From Saccoglossus kowalevskii (Eukaryota; Hemichordata; Enteropneusta; Harrimaniidae): a stretch of DNA of 53,230 nucleotides. Both the position numbers and the translations under genes were made by a program. The stretch covers positions 444,508 to 497,737 of the forward strand of contig NW_003116447.1 of the NCBI RefSeq assembly GCF_000003605.2, written 5' to 3'. Within the stretch, counting starts at the first letter, position 1. The number at the start of each line of letters is the position of its first letter. The notes beneath the pieces are model-generated. The model saw nothing but the letters and a program-made list of their open reading frames with translations. It was not told the DNA's origin and did no database searches. Shown here one piece after another: positions 31,374 through 46,300 of this stretch.

Positions 31374-34300
31374 TTATTCTTTCTTCAGTCTTTTTCCAAT
31401 CTTGCTTGGCATACTCCATGTCAGCACCAATATTAATAAACATATTGCTGATGTTATTTCCATGATGAGGAATGCACCAGACCAGCCGTAGTCATTAGCA
31501 ACATAACTTAGAGGTAATCCAGCTAAAACTCCACCCACTACAGATAAAGTGGCATACAGCACAGAATTAAATTAATTACTTCATCAGATATACTTTTATA
31601 TAAAATATGAATCAATAAAATTATACCATTATTCTGCTATTTTTCAATGCATCAATTGCATGCCAGTATGACTGATCATGCAGTTAGGGAGTACTGACTA
31701 ATGTTACACAATGAGACTCCTTACAGCCAAAACAAGGTCAGGTTGAACGTTCAGTTGTGAGACATAACAAAAAATCGCAGCCAGTGATACATTTTGAAAA
31801 TTAAAATACAAAATAAACGCAATCAGAGGCGCCGACCACGCACTTTGGTAATAAATAGAACGCGTTGTAACACAGTCTCACCAGCCTCTTTCACTGACGC
31901 AATATAATTATGCCATTTCCCAATGCACTTATATTTAATACATTGACGAAAAACACTACAAGAAAAATGTAAATCAGGCTTGTAATTACTAGTAACTCAA
32001 CTCGAACGCAATATTCATCACTGTAAAAGTAGATAAATTTGAACCACCCATCCGGTCGTCTTCGTTGATAACTCGCCAATTCACCATAATCGTGGTGGTG
32101 AACTGTTTAGCTGATTTTTCAAAAGATGGACATTCAATTCATATTCATCCCAACTTATTTGAATATTCTTTCGAAAATTTGAGACATCGTTAAAAAAACC
32201 CTGTACAGTTATATGTCTGATGTCAACTAATAATACGCAATTATCCAGCCAGTACTAGAAATTATTGCTGATACTAAACATGTTTTGTATTGGGAAGTTG
32301 GATACTTGAACGTGTAGTCCCCGGGCGTGTAGTAGACTAGCATAATCGTACTGTCACATGTTTTTCGTCTTAGCCTTGTCTTTTCGTCTTAACCGTCGCA
32401 GTCCGCTTCATTGAATGTTTAGTTTGATAATTTATAAACATATATTCAGTGTGAGACTGTTGCTTTCAAGTTGTGTTAAGGTATAGATGCAGGTTCGTGG
32501 GCACTTGGGAGTGAAGTTTCTTTTTTTTTGCTTTTTATTATCCGAACAGTTTGGCTATAGACTGTTAAAATTTCACAGCATTATGAATAGTGGAACATAC
32601 TCAAAAGACAATTTTAAAATATAGAAAAGAGGTGCAAACATTCTCTCTTCTGAATGCTTAGCAAGATTCAGCAAGGCTGTACATGAATAATACAAAAGAA
32701 ACATGTTGAAAAAAAAGTAATGACTGGATCTCCATATTATGCACTATATTTAACGTTTTACAAAAAGATAATAGGTTCAAATTTGGAACTGTTACAGCCA
32801 TTTTAATTATGAGCATGAGTAAACTTCTTACTGAGTGAATGGTTATGCAAATTACCATTATCTCCACTTGTGTTTTTCAGTTTACCATGAAAGTTCAAAT
32901 CTAAATAGCTCGCACAATTCTTGTTTATTTTGAGTGAAACTTTCACACAACGTGTATCAGTTGTTTATTAACAAATGGGCGTCCAGGCATATAAATAGTA
33001 TGTTTTGTTTTCATATTACAAAGTTGTCAAGCAGGATGTGTGCCATATATTCAATCCCGGTAAGTATTTCACACTTCGAATGTCAATGTCCGAGAATGCA
33101 AAGCTTTAAAAATAAGCCCAGACGTCCTTTTGTTCGTAGAGACGTTGTCAAAATAGTGTGAAAATGTCAAGACAAACCGACAAAAACTGTGGTAGCTAAT
33201 TAATTTTCAATCTCTCTGACCAACCAGAAAACACGAACAGAGATAATGGCTGTTTATGAAAGTGACGTTAATCGTCTATAAAAATGGCTATTGCATCACG
33301 ACGACATGCCAAAACCCATCATACACCGACGCTTGCTGATGTTCAATCGTCAGATAAAAAAATAAAATACAAATATTTACAATACGAGGGAAACGGACGT
33401 AAAACCGTCCGCGGAGTCAAAACCTTGCATAAAAACTGTCATGGTGTCGTCTTATCTTTTCCACTTAGGGAGGGGCACAATGAATTACGTAAAGCCGATG
33501 AGATATTCATACAGTTATATAAACATAGCGATCGCCATTGGGTGGGTTGAGTCTAAATTTACCTTTCCTCAAACCTTTAAAAAATACTCTGTATGACGCA
33601 GTTTTTCACGATCTACGGTGAAATGGACCGTGCAAAGTTAGACAGCCAAGTTTAAATGGGCCGTAATATTTTATTCGCAGTTTTTGTACTCAATCACTCA
33701 AACGCCAGTGAGAAAAAGTCGAAATGGAAAACAACTATTGTAAATCGAAACTGGTTTCATTCAACTACGAGCAGGCGAGACGGGTCGATAAAAATTTAAA
33801 AGAACCCTGATCTATGGAAATACCTCATTCATAGAGTGCCATAGTACCAGAGGTCGCCGAGCACGGTCGTACAACGTACTTTGCGTCAACGCTACAGATG
33901 CATGCTAGCTGACAAGGGGGTTTCCGATTAAGGTAACCAAGATGGCATCGCAGAGTGGTGATTTTTCCGCGTTGTTTAAAAACAGCATCTTGTTGCCGAT
34001 GTTTCTGTAATTTTCGGGGTATTTTTCATTTTTAATTAACCGAGCATTTCACGTTTATGTATTTTGCCACTGAAAAGTTAGTTATCGATGACAGCACAGC
34101 AATGGTCTGAATGGTGTTTATCCACTACATCGCAATGCTATCAGCATGGTGATCACTACAGTGAAACAACAAATGTATAATTAGTCAGTTTTATAATGCC
34201 TTCAGAGAAAAAAAATGCGTGAAAACAAAATATTTAATAGTACTTCACTGGAAGCTGCCAGGCTAGAAGTTGTCGACATGTTGCGAGATAAGGGTGAAAA

Positions 34301-37300
34301 AGTTTACTTATCATTTACAACTGGATGTTTTTTGTATTCCGCTTGCATGCTGGAAGCGTCTACGTCTTGTCTTTTTTTTTTGTAGTTTGCGAGACTAGTT
34401 GATAGCGCTTGAGGTAAGTTAAACAGGGTCGCGGACAGGAAGTTACACATCGCCGCACCGTAACTGAGGCCAGCAACTCATTTGCATATAACATCAACAG
34501 TGACTTGTCAATCAAAGAACAACGTAAACAAACTTTCGGGACTTTTAATCACATACGCGTGCCTCGATTCCCTATATTTTAAAATCCATTTCTGGGCATG
34601 TTCCAGCATTGACAATGCTCCAAAATTGTAACACTATCTAGCCAAGACTGTCTAGGTGAGAAAAGCAAAAAGAAAAAAAAAATGTCACTCTAGCGCCCAC
34701 TAACCTGCATCTACACCTTAATACAAAGATGATTTAAACTTGTCCCTTCTGTTGCCAATGTATTCAATATACGGAAATAGCATGTGTGTGCATTTGCGCG
34801 AGTGAAAGATGCAGGTGAGATTTCTCGACGCAACGTGTTCTATTTATTTCCAAAGTGCGTGGTCGGCGCCTTTGATTGAGTTTATTTTGTTCTTTCATAC
34901 TCAAAATCTATCGCTGGCACCGTTTATTTTGTCACGTCTCACAACTGAACGTCCAAGCTGACTTTGGCTGTAACTGAATGCAATATAGTCCTCACTATTA
35001 GCTGATGTGACAGAAGGATTTATCACAGTTAGGGAGTACTGACTAGTGTTACACAATGAGACTCCTTAACTGAATGCAATATAGTCATACTCACTATTTG
35101 CCGATTTATCATTTAGATATATCACACAGTTAGAGAGTACAATGAGACTCCTTAACTGAAGGTAATATAGTCATGACACTTACCATTAGCTCCCAATGCA
35201 GCGATAGCATGTGCTGAGCCAGATAGATGGGTAGGAGAGTGCTCAATGGCCAAGACACCAAATAATGATACTGATCCAAAAGTACAATTACCAATTATAA
35301 AACCAATGAACAGAAGCCAATACTGGAAGAGCAAATAATATTCATTTTGAATGCAAAAGATGAAAAAAAGTAACAGGAAATATTGATGGTAATTGAATGT
35401 AATGTAAATTCGTATTGTATGTTGAATTGCATGATTCTAATACAGTAAAGTTAAATATCAAAATTAACTGTAAAATTTGTTTTTTTTTTGAACAAGAATC
35501 TAAACAATTGTGAAAATAGAATGTTTAAGACATTTTTTGCCATATATTTTTATTGTGAGACCACTGGTGGTTTACAATGTATGTAAAGGGATGCATGTTT
35601 ATTATGAATAATAGTAAAGATACCAGTACTTGTTGTACTAAGAGATGTACTAAAATATCAGAAACACATTAACCTCCATGAAAAAAAATAGGTCTTAGAA
35701 TTAAACAAAAGATTACTCAAACCACCAGCCAGAGGGCACCCCACAATGCTAAAGAGCCTGTCAGCTTGTCCAGTTTCCACACACCCTTAGAAAGAACACA
35801 ACAAAGATGTGAAGAGATGTTCATAAACTACCAATTTACTACTGTAAAATACTTTATTTTCGCTTGGAACTAATTTTCACTTTTTTCCCTACATTTTACA
35901 TTAAACTCGTCAGTGAAAAATCAGTGAAAATAAATTCTATTCGAAACATCCAAAAAAAATTTTTCAGCAAAAATTAGTTCTAGCTAAAATAAAGTATTTT
36001 ACAATATGCATATATACGCCAAAAGTGCATATCTACTTGAGTAAAATAATTACCATTGTACTTTTGCATACTAATTATGTAGGTTTTTTGAGTAAATGCT
36101 GAAATGAAAAAAACAACAGCTGGCTTGGTGGAAATACAAGGCACATGTTAATTCCGTACCTGTGGGGAATGTTCGTCTGTCCAATACACCAATAAATGTA
36201 ATGAGATTGTTAATAACAACATAAACGATGTCAGCAGTGGATAACGAGCGCTTCCATGAGACTGAATACCATGCTGGCAAAAAAAAGAATGAAAGTAAAA
36301 TCAGACTTGTGGAGACAAAGAAATTAGAAACCTTTCATTTTCTAATTGATGACATACATATATAACTATATCAGCAGGAATCTGACATCACCAAATTTTT
36401 ACGGTATCCAATAGTGTTTCTACACACAACTGTTTCTACATATACCTAAACAGCCACAGTTCTGCGATCACCGACACAGAGAATAATTACCCCCTGCCCT
36501 TAAGGTCGTGGGTAGGTTATTAATATGTATACCGGTACACCAGATTGCTACCAGGTTTTCCTCATCAAATCATTTAGAGTATGTAACCCATGGCTTATAA
36601 CCTGGACATACATTTAGAAAGCTACACTCACCAATTCTATTGCGTTTATTTCACCACAAGAGCAGTTGTTGTGCAGCACACATTTAAATTTCACATCCCC
36701 GGTAAACAAACATTGTATGTTACAAGCAACACATGAGACGCATATTGAACATGTCATGTGGCTATGGCCGTATAAGGTTATAGCCAAAAATTTGAAAATG
36801 CCTGTCTAAAACTTAATTAAAATAGCAGCTGCTAGCCAGTCTGTAGCCAAAGATGTAGTCTTTTTGTTGTTGTTGTTGTTGTTGTTGATTATCTATGGTT
36901 AATTATTTTGTCATTAACAGGTAATTTTCATTGTAAAGATTTTTTCTGTCAAATGAAATTTTGTAAATTTATCTAAAATATGGAGAGCCTGTCTAAAATG
37001 ACAGGTGGCTGGCTAAAAACTTGCTGCCCTTTAAAGTGTCAGTTGCCATACTGTGTCATATTTGATATGGGTACCATGTGATATATACAACCAGAGGTAC
37101 ATTACTTGGGGGTTGCAACTACGGTGACATGATGCCAAGATCCCGTTTCAATCTCGCTCTCGTGTTCCAACTCAGAAAAATTCGAATGCAGGTGGATCAA
37201 AATAGCTGATCACGATATGACAGATTATGAGAACTATATTTTCTGTACATTTTCGATGTACATGTATTAAATTTATTCACTATGATAGTGGCAAGACATG

Positions 37301-40300
37301 TTTTTTTTTTTCATTCCAAACCTTGAACATTGATATATGTCATGTCAGAAGGTCGTAGCATCTGTCTCGCTATCTACGAGATGAGACTTGAATGGGATCT
37401 TGGCATGATGTCACCATACAGTACTATGCGCGTTGCAAATACCAAGTAATGTACCTCTGATACAACACATAATACACAAATTGGGTGTGTGCTGCAAAGT
37501 GACCATTACCATTTAATTTTATAAAATCCCCACCTTTGCCATTTGTATATCCGTGAGGTAGCCAGCTGCAATGCTGCCTATTACGGCACCAATCTGTAAT
37601 GCACTGGCAAAACCACTGGCTATAAGAGGAGAATATGATCACATGGGAATTAGGTGAGCACCACCACAGGTAAATTACAATGGTGACATCGGCCCAGCTT
37701 ATGACAGGCTGTTACATCTAAGAAACAGATAAACCATACAGAAATGTGATCCAAATTGAACTAGTAGTAATATAAATCATTTACCACAAATTTAAATTTA
37801 CTTGGTACAAAACACCTTGAATTAATACTGAATGAAATTATAGGTAGTATCATATATGATTTGGACAACTTTCCATTTTGCTTAATACATTTAATACATA
37901 TTTTTATGTTTATTATCTGCTAAACATATTTGACTAATACAGTAAAATGAGCCATGAACTTTAATCAGCAGTCAAGGTGTTTGCAAGTTATGCATGTCAA
38001 AACTTCTTCACTGAATGACTAATTCTTGATACCTTGACAACCAAAAATTCTATCATGCAAAATTGTTTTGAATCCTGCTTTTGAACATACCCAACAAAAC
38101 TAGCCTACAAAATATAAAAACATCTACGTTTGAAGATTCACTTAGACGCAATGCCAACAAATTAAATGTAGAAAGTGCATGTCTAAAATGCACAGATACC
38201 GAAAAAAGTGACTCACAGCTCTATTGTGAATATTGTAAGGGGAACCCTTCACATTTTTTGTATTTACCGGTATTTCAAAGGTTGTATTTGAAACATCAGT
38301 GGAAAACTCCTGCGGGCAATTGGATGTATGCCCTAAGAAGCCAAAACCTCAAGTTCATGTTCAGCTATTTGCAAACAACTTCTGGTGAATACTATAATGG
38401 TTGCGTATGGCACATACGAATTTATAAGCTACAAACAAAATCTATCCCATAATAGAACTTTTTTGTATGCTAGACTATTGATAAGTTCATACTCACCTAT
38501 GTCACTTTTTAAAGCCTGTTTACTTTAATACTACAAATACTGTTTAGCCAATTTGTTGTTTACATGTATTTTCACAAAATTTAAATGCATTCAAAACACA
38601 CACAAATGAGAACAATTACTATTGATTTTTACCTAATTCCGCTGTCATGCGTTTTTCTTGTATAAGATAGAGTGACGACCAGTCTGTACACCCAGTAGTA
38701 ACACCAAATACCAATGCAAAGAGTATAGAAATCACCCACATGAATGGACTTGCTAGTAGATCAGACATTGTATCAGTACCTTTCTCTTTGCCTGCAGAAA
38801 CAAGCAATGTATAATGTGAAGATACCAAAAAACACCGAAATGATATTTATGTAATTATTATCATAAGTTATTTCATACTTGCAGACCTTCATTTACAGGG
38901 AGTGTGAATGTTTAACAAGAAGAATATGTTCAAATATGCAAATGTTAAAGTTGCATTTGCATGTCACCTTAACATGCGGCAGACAGTCATAGTGTGTTGT
39001 CTTTACAAACACATTTCTGTCTGTGAGCCATATTTTACGTTTTACCAAGTATTATTGTCTCTTATGTTGCATACATTTCTGAATTAAACCTTTGTGACCA
39101 GACCCCCCCTCACACACAAGTGAAATTAACTCTCCCTAGTACATCAAAGGAAAGGTTATTACCAACAATCTTGAAAGACATTTATGTACGAGGCAATTTA
39201 ACAAAACTTTTTTTGGTAATCTGGACACGTTTTCTTACCTTTCTCTGACTTCACTTTATCACCTGTGTCTGTTATCACATTTTCCAACCCCACATCATTA
39301 GGTGAATTTGTGATCATAAAGAAACACAAAAATGACAGAATTACTGCCAAGGCACCTGAAATGAATTTTAACATCATGTTAATAGTGTAAATGTTTTTTT
39401 TTCAATAAATGACAAATTTAATACGGATTGAACAGTTTTAATGATGCATGATGGGAATTACATGACCTCTAGATGTGAGATGCCGTTTCAAACATTTTAT
39501 CTAGAATTGATTACAATGCCAAACGAAGTACAAGAAAAATCTCTTAAAAGTGATGATTGAGGGCGCTTTAACATGTCAACATAATCATGCACACACATTC
39601 ATTTCGTGGACATATTAAAACCATTACCACTGAAGTGGTGGTATATTGAAGCCAAGTTAAAAAAATTTAATCATATTTCAGAACGAGTTAATGTGCACAC
39701 ATGAATTTGTCATATAACACTGTTTTTTTTTAAATTATCAATTAATTATGTTCCAATAACAAATTGTTAATATCAATGAAGCTAACGTATAGAGACCATA
39801 TTGCTTCACTATTTCTAGTGTTGCATTAGTGCAATGAAACATTCATTTATTTGTACATTTTCTAAGCATGCTTCAATTATATTATTTTATACAATAAACT
39901 GTTTAAAATAAATAATGAAAGCAACCAACAAATAAAACAACAATATACAAATGTGAAATACATAATTCATAAAATATTCACAACTGAAATTACGCACATT
40001 GACCTTATTTTGAAAATATAGTTTATTTATTTTACTGATTTGCATCTAATTTTATTTCCACATGCTTTAATATACAGCATATGCTGGTATGGTATTTTGT
40101 CTACTTTAGCAGGGGAAAATATTCACTGGGTTTAATTTTAGCAGATTTGAAGTATTCACTGGGTTTTAAATTCACTGGATTGTGATGGATACAATTGTTT
40201 ACTTTGCATATTTTGATGTGATCTACTGTCAGTCTTAACTTAAGAAATTAAAAATTCATGTCATGTCAGGGATCTGACTTGACTAGCTTTTAAACTATTT

Positions 40301-43300
40301 CAGATTCCATTTTACCTAGACTGCATGGACAATTTTGTGTACTGTATGAAATATTTTCTAGGTCAATAAATTATTATTATTATTACCGGTATATTAGATA
40401 CTGGGTTTTAATTCAGCGCATTTAGCTATTAGTGAAAGAATTAAAAATAAAACCCAGCAAATAATTAAACCCCCATTCTGACTACGCAATGAACCTGGAA
40501 CAAAGGCAATCATATTGTTTCTAATCAGCATTCAGTCAATACCTAGAGATACAGAAAATACATTTCCCAGTTAGGAGATTGAACACCTGTCCATTTACCA
40601 CAATATGATAACTTTAACATTGGTCACAATTTCTTTGAAAACATTCAGATCGATTCCAGGACAGAGAAAAAAGTTTCTTGTGAACAAACTCTTGTCAACC
40701 ACTTCTTGTTATCTGTTTGTTTTCTATATTTACTTTAAGACAGAAGTGGTGTTCACGTTAGAGATGGCACGTGCCAAGACTCGGGCCGAGCTGGCATGTG
40801 CCTAAGCTTGTGTGTGAACTGAGTCAGCACGTGCAGAAAAAAACGTGATCTCTGTCTCGATAGATGCTTGGGACCGAAACTCTGCACGCGCCGAGATTTT
40901 CTGTCTGAACGCTCGACACGAGCCGAAATCACACCCTCGGTGGTAAATTTAAGAGAGCATGAGCTGATTTATACTAGTATGACATGATGATGAAGGGAAA
41001 TGCAGATATATAATATATGGTCGGATGCTGTAGTAATGAATGAAATGAATGCAAACCATCGTCAGCGACGCATAGTTATATGCTTCTGCAACCAGTATTT
41101 TAATGCAATGCTACATTGATGTGAAAAAATAATTGGTTTTTGCCGTTCGTGTGCACGATGATTTGTAATAAAATACCATAACAACAAATGGATATAATTT
41201 TAATAGTGTAAACTGAGAACAGACTTCTCAAGGTAGAGTGAACCAAGTGAGTATTGGTCACCAAATGCGGGAGGAGAATAACGCACTGGAGAGAAGCACT
41301 TGTAGCCAAGGTGTTTATTGCTCAACTGCTTGGCCTAGAACTGAGTCTAAATACTCACGAGATGTTCCAGACAATGTATCAATATTACTAAGCAAATAAC
41401 TAAACTAAACGTCATAGCCTCAAATCATTACACCAAGCAAAGATTAATATCAAACCTACCTTGTATTTGTAAACATAATCTCCAATCATAGAAAGCTGCA
41501 ATTATAGTAGATACAACAGGACTGAGTACTCCAGCTACATTTGTACTTGTAGATAATAAACTCCAGTACGTACCCAGCTGTGCTGGTGTGAACCACTAAA
41601 ATAAACAAATCATTATTAAATGTAGTTCATTTCTTGCAGTTAGATTACAAAATTTTAAATTCATTTTTCCCCCCCTATTTTTTAATCATTGTAATATACT
41701 GAGTCTAAATGAACACACATGGACTGAAATGGTACGATGGTTATGACGTGCAAATGCCAATAGCACGTACGTAGCCATAACTCTTTATGCTCCATAATTC
41801 ACATACTGTGAAATACTTCATTTTCAGGGAATGGTTGATTACCGGTAGGTGAAATATGTAAAAATGAAAATATACCGGTACTTTTTTTCCTATATTTTAC
41901 ATTCAACTTTATCGTTGGAACCCACACATGTTTTAGCTTATGTTAGAACTTTACGATTACATCATTGTTACATTTAGCTACAATGTTATAGCGTTCAGCC
42001 AATTGCTAATTTACCGCTCAAATGTTGTTATTGTTACAATCTGTCACTTTGCTGTTGCTCCACCATCTTGTTATCTTTTAGTGAGTCCGAAATAAAACTA
42101 TCGAATGTGTAGTATATTCACTTTTCATTGTACTTGTGAGATGACCCTTGACCTTATCATAGTAAGTCATTTGAGACGCCCCTTAACGAGTGTCGTCTGC
42201 ACCTTGAGATGCCCGCCATGTTATAAGCACCGTAACCAAAATAAACCTGTTACTGCCTTGATCTTGTGTTTCTTGTGTGGATACATTACAGAATGGTTAA
42301 CTAATTCTCGTGACTGAGTGATATTCCTGAATCGACGGCAAACGTTCCCAATTAGATTGTGGCTATCCCCACAAACTTATTAAGGATCAGTGAGACAAAA
42401 CTCCATACAAAAAACCCTAAAACAGGATGTTAAATGAAAATTAATTAAGTACTTGCATGCTATTATGATACATTATAACATATTTCATGTTGCATGACTT
42501 ATCGCCATTTGGTTCTGACCATTTTGACTTAATATTGTATGGATTAAAAAATATGAATAATATATTAAGCTTTTGAGCACCACAATAACTCGTACTCATA
42601 TTTTTGTGTAACATTTTATCTATTTTTATGAATTTTTTGATAACTATTTCTATTATTTTGAACCAAATGGAAATAATTTCCTATTGGCTACTGATCTTAA
42701 TCAACATTTTTTAAAAAAATATGGAAAAAATTCTTTGCGCTGTGAGAATAGTGACAAATCTTGATTTGGCGCTCAAAGATTTAAGACAAATATTTATGCG
42801 AATGGCATAAAAAAAAAAAAAAATTTCTAGAGATTTTGTTATTCATATACTTATGGAAAAAATGCTTTAAAAAAGGAGTACATTTTCTGTTGGCCAATAA
42901 CAGGAATGGGATGTTTTCCAACTCCAGAGTCGGCAAATCATTTACAGCAGCAATGCGTTATTTAATTGGTTAGAATTTGGGGTCAGCAGATTCTTGAATA
43001 GATATCAAGTTTCAGATAAAAGTCAGATGTTTAGCATTACTTAGATAGCTAGATATCTGAATCCTTCAGTGCTATTCTCTGTTATGTTGTGTGGTCAGCA
43101 AAGGTCATTCAGTCACTATATTGAAATTTCACTATATTGACATTTAATCAAATGCAAAATATGCAAAATAACTGCAGCTGAATAATTCAAAACTATCATA
43201 ATAAGGACCCTCCCAACAAAGATTTGTTTCAGATCCAAGAAAACTTTAATAACATTTCGAGGTGAAAACAAAGGCCGAAAACTCGCAGAAAACCGTACTT

Positions 43301-46300
43301 TGGGATGGTTGTTGAGACTCCCCTGAACAGTGTAACAAGATTAGCCCTACGTGTGTAACATATGTAAATTTGATTGTTCAGGATTACTAAAAAAGTTGAT
43401 TTTGTGTTGTTTTCGCGAATTTTCACTGGCTCAACTGGCATTTCACAGAAGCGCACTCAGAGCCCATAGAAATGCATGTACAGTGGTGCACGTCTTAGCA
43501 ATGGGGAATAACTTGTGACATAGCTTCGCCCCGGTGGAGTGGTATGAGACATGAAAATCAAGCTGAAAACAGTTACATGTGATTAGTATACAAATTAGGT
43601 ACTCAAACGGCTCAGACTATTGAAGACTGTTGTCAGTCATTTATCTACAATGAGCAGGCATTTACTGAGTCAAAATGGAACAATTATTAAAACATGATGG
43701 AAACAATAATATAATATAATAAGTATAATAATGCTGATTAGTAACATGCAAACAATATAAGAAACTTTTTTTTAAATAAAGTTTTAACCAATTTATATAA
43801 ATTAAATATAAAGATATACAAAAATGTGATAACACTATTTATGCAAATAAGCTAATTAAAATGCATACTGGGAGGTCAATTCAGTTATGTAAATATAAAG
43901 ATATACAAAAATGTGATAACACTATTTATGCAATTAAGCTAATTATAATGCATACTGGTAGGTCAATCCAGTTATGTAAATATAAAGATATAGAAAAAAT
44001 GTGCTAACACTATTTATGCAAATAAGCTGATTAAAATGCATACTGGTAGGTCAATTCAGTTATGTAAATATAAATATAAAGATATCCAAAAATGTGATAA
44101 CACTATTTATGCAAATAAGCTAATTAAAATGCATACTGGGAGGTCAATTCAGTTATGTAAATATAAAGATATACAAAAATGTGATAACACTATTTATGCA
44201 ATTAAGCTAATTATAATGCATACTGGTAGGTCAATCCAGTTATGTAAATATAAAGACATAGAAAAAATGTGCTAACACTATTTATGCAAATAAGCTGATT
44301 AAAATGCATACTGGTAGGTCAATTCAGTTATGTAAATATTAAGATATAGAAAAAAATGTACTAACACTATGCAAATAAGCTGATTAAAATGCATACTGGT
44401 AGGTCAATTCAGTTATGTAAATATAAAGATTTACAAAGAATGTGCTAACACTATTTATGCAAATAAGATGATTAAAATGCATACTGGTAGGTCAATTCAG
44501 TTATGTAAATGTAAAGATATACAAAAAATGTGCTAACACTATTTATGCAATTAAGCTAATTATAATGCATACTGGTAGGTCAATCCAGTTATGAAACTAC
44601 ACATGTAGTACAAATTGTACCAAGTTCAATCCATTTATTAAAGCAAACAAAACATGTTCAAGGTAGTTAAATTATTATGCAAATAAGCTAATTATATGTA
44701 CAAATTAATTCAAAACAATGAAACAGTCAAGAAACAGCTAAAAATTAGCAAATGTAAATTAGGCAATTAATATGCATTGATTTAAACCCAAACTTAATCA
44801 AATATGTGCATTAGCCCAGAGCATATATGCATCAAGTCTCATCAAAACCCAACATACACACACAGACATACACATACACATACAGACACACAACTGCAAA
44901 GACTCATCGTGTGCTTCGCAAACTGGAGTCAAAAATCAGACGAAAACAATAACAGAATAGAGAGAGAAAGATTTATTATAAGAGTAAAACACATTTGTTT
45001 TATTAAGAGCACATGTATAAGTTCTCAAAATAAAACGTGTACTGTTATATTTTTTACAAAAATTTCCACAAATTTCAATAAGGAAAGCGGCAAAATGTTT
45101 GATTCAAACCATGAAATTCTTCGCATTCATTATTTACCAGCTGACAGTATATAAATTTTAAATGTCACCTTTTACAAAATAAATATGCATAACATTTCCC
45201 ATATTTTTTGCATTGCCCTGAACTAATACATAGAAAGACAAGTTTACTGTCATGTAAAAACTCACCACACAATGACTCTGAACACAAAATATTCCACTAA
45301 AATTTCAATAAAAATCTCAATTCAAGTTATGTAATGCTATACAAATTAGATGAAGACCATCAGGGAAATATGTGTTATTGGTTACATACACATTGTATTA
45401 TATTGTGTTTTTTTATGTTCTACACATAGTTATTCAATATAGATGTTAACGATATTCATTGATAAACTTACCAACCACTTACAAGTGGTTTCCCATACTA
45501 TGAAATTAATTCCGTATACCATTATTCAATCTGACCACTGTTTGTTTTGGGGTTTTATTTGCTATTTTCATCTTTTAGCTATAATGGTACATAGATTTTG
45601 CAATTAATTTTCATTTTATTTGTAATTTTTTCACTTGTATATTTTTTTGAAAAAACAGAAAGGTTGTAAAAAAGTTTGCTTTTTGAACATCTTTTTTTCT
45701 TCTACCAAATTCTTGGTGGAACATTTTTTAAGTACTTTACAATAATTCCTCTGACAATTTTTGTTCAATTTGGATATAATTTTCCAGGTTTTTTAGGTTC
45801 TGATCAACATTTTTGAATTTCAAAAGAAAAAAATTCACAAAAATTCACCTTCGCGTTTAAATGGATAAAACTTACCTGTTTTAATATTTTTCCACATGCA
45901 GGCCAACCAAATCCTTGTGCAATGCCATTCACAAACCAGAGTAAAGCATATGCAGATATGGCTTCAAAAGCGGGAAATACTAAATTCGCAACACCACAGA
46001 AGAACAGCCCAAAAGAAAACATTAATCTTGGACTCAGTCTATCAACGAACACACCGCTAATAAACTTGCTGATGCCATAAGCGAACGTTTGACTGCTTAT
46101 AATCAGACCTGTGTAACATAAAAAATGAATTAGTTGTTACTTTACACAAAATGTGACTTTACTGTATTTTTGTTAGTGTTTCAATTATAGAATATATCGA
46201 GAGGAGGTCAGAACAAAAAGAAATAAAATTTTCGAAATTTACACAACTACCAGTACACCAAAGATTCAAGAAATGTCATTACATTTAAAAACTTTGTATT

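Larger units (their letters stand above)
31724..34970. mobile_element. TA-flanked transposon with about 220 bp inverted ends
   Basis: The left end CAGCCAAAACAAGGTCAGG and the right end (complement of GCTGACTTTGGCTG) are inverted for roughly 220 bases. Shared blocks include AGGCGCCGACCACGCACTTTGG. TA duplicates exactly on both sides (31722-31723 and 34971-34972), as shown by uninterrupted copies of the target unit nearby (CTCCTTAACTGAA). TA target plus CAG/CTG termini point to the Tc1/mariner supergroup. Removing the inner element leaves about 1 kb with no transposase visible, so it is non-autonomous. The family's other copy is at 25860-26316. Confidence 0.85.
31563..35183 (-). other. SLC37A4 last intron
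   Basis: It holds about three tandem copies of an approximately 110 bp unit (GTTAGGGAGTACTGACTA ... CACAATGAGACTCCTTAACTG), the first of which is split by the transposon at 31724-34970. Intact neighbouring units near 35030-35160 give the pre-insertion sequence. Confidence 0.75.

Noticed and set aside
44036-44275. ORF with repeating MHTGRSIQLCKYKD peptides as a repeat-protein gene
   Set aside because: It is the 88 bp tandem repeat read in a frame that happens to stay open. There is no start, splice or promoter context, and indels break the frame in other units.
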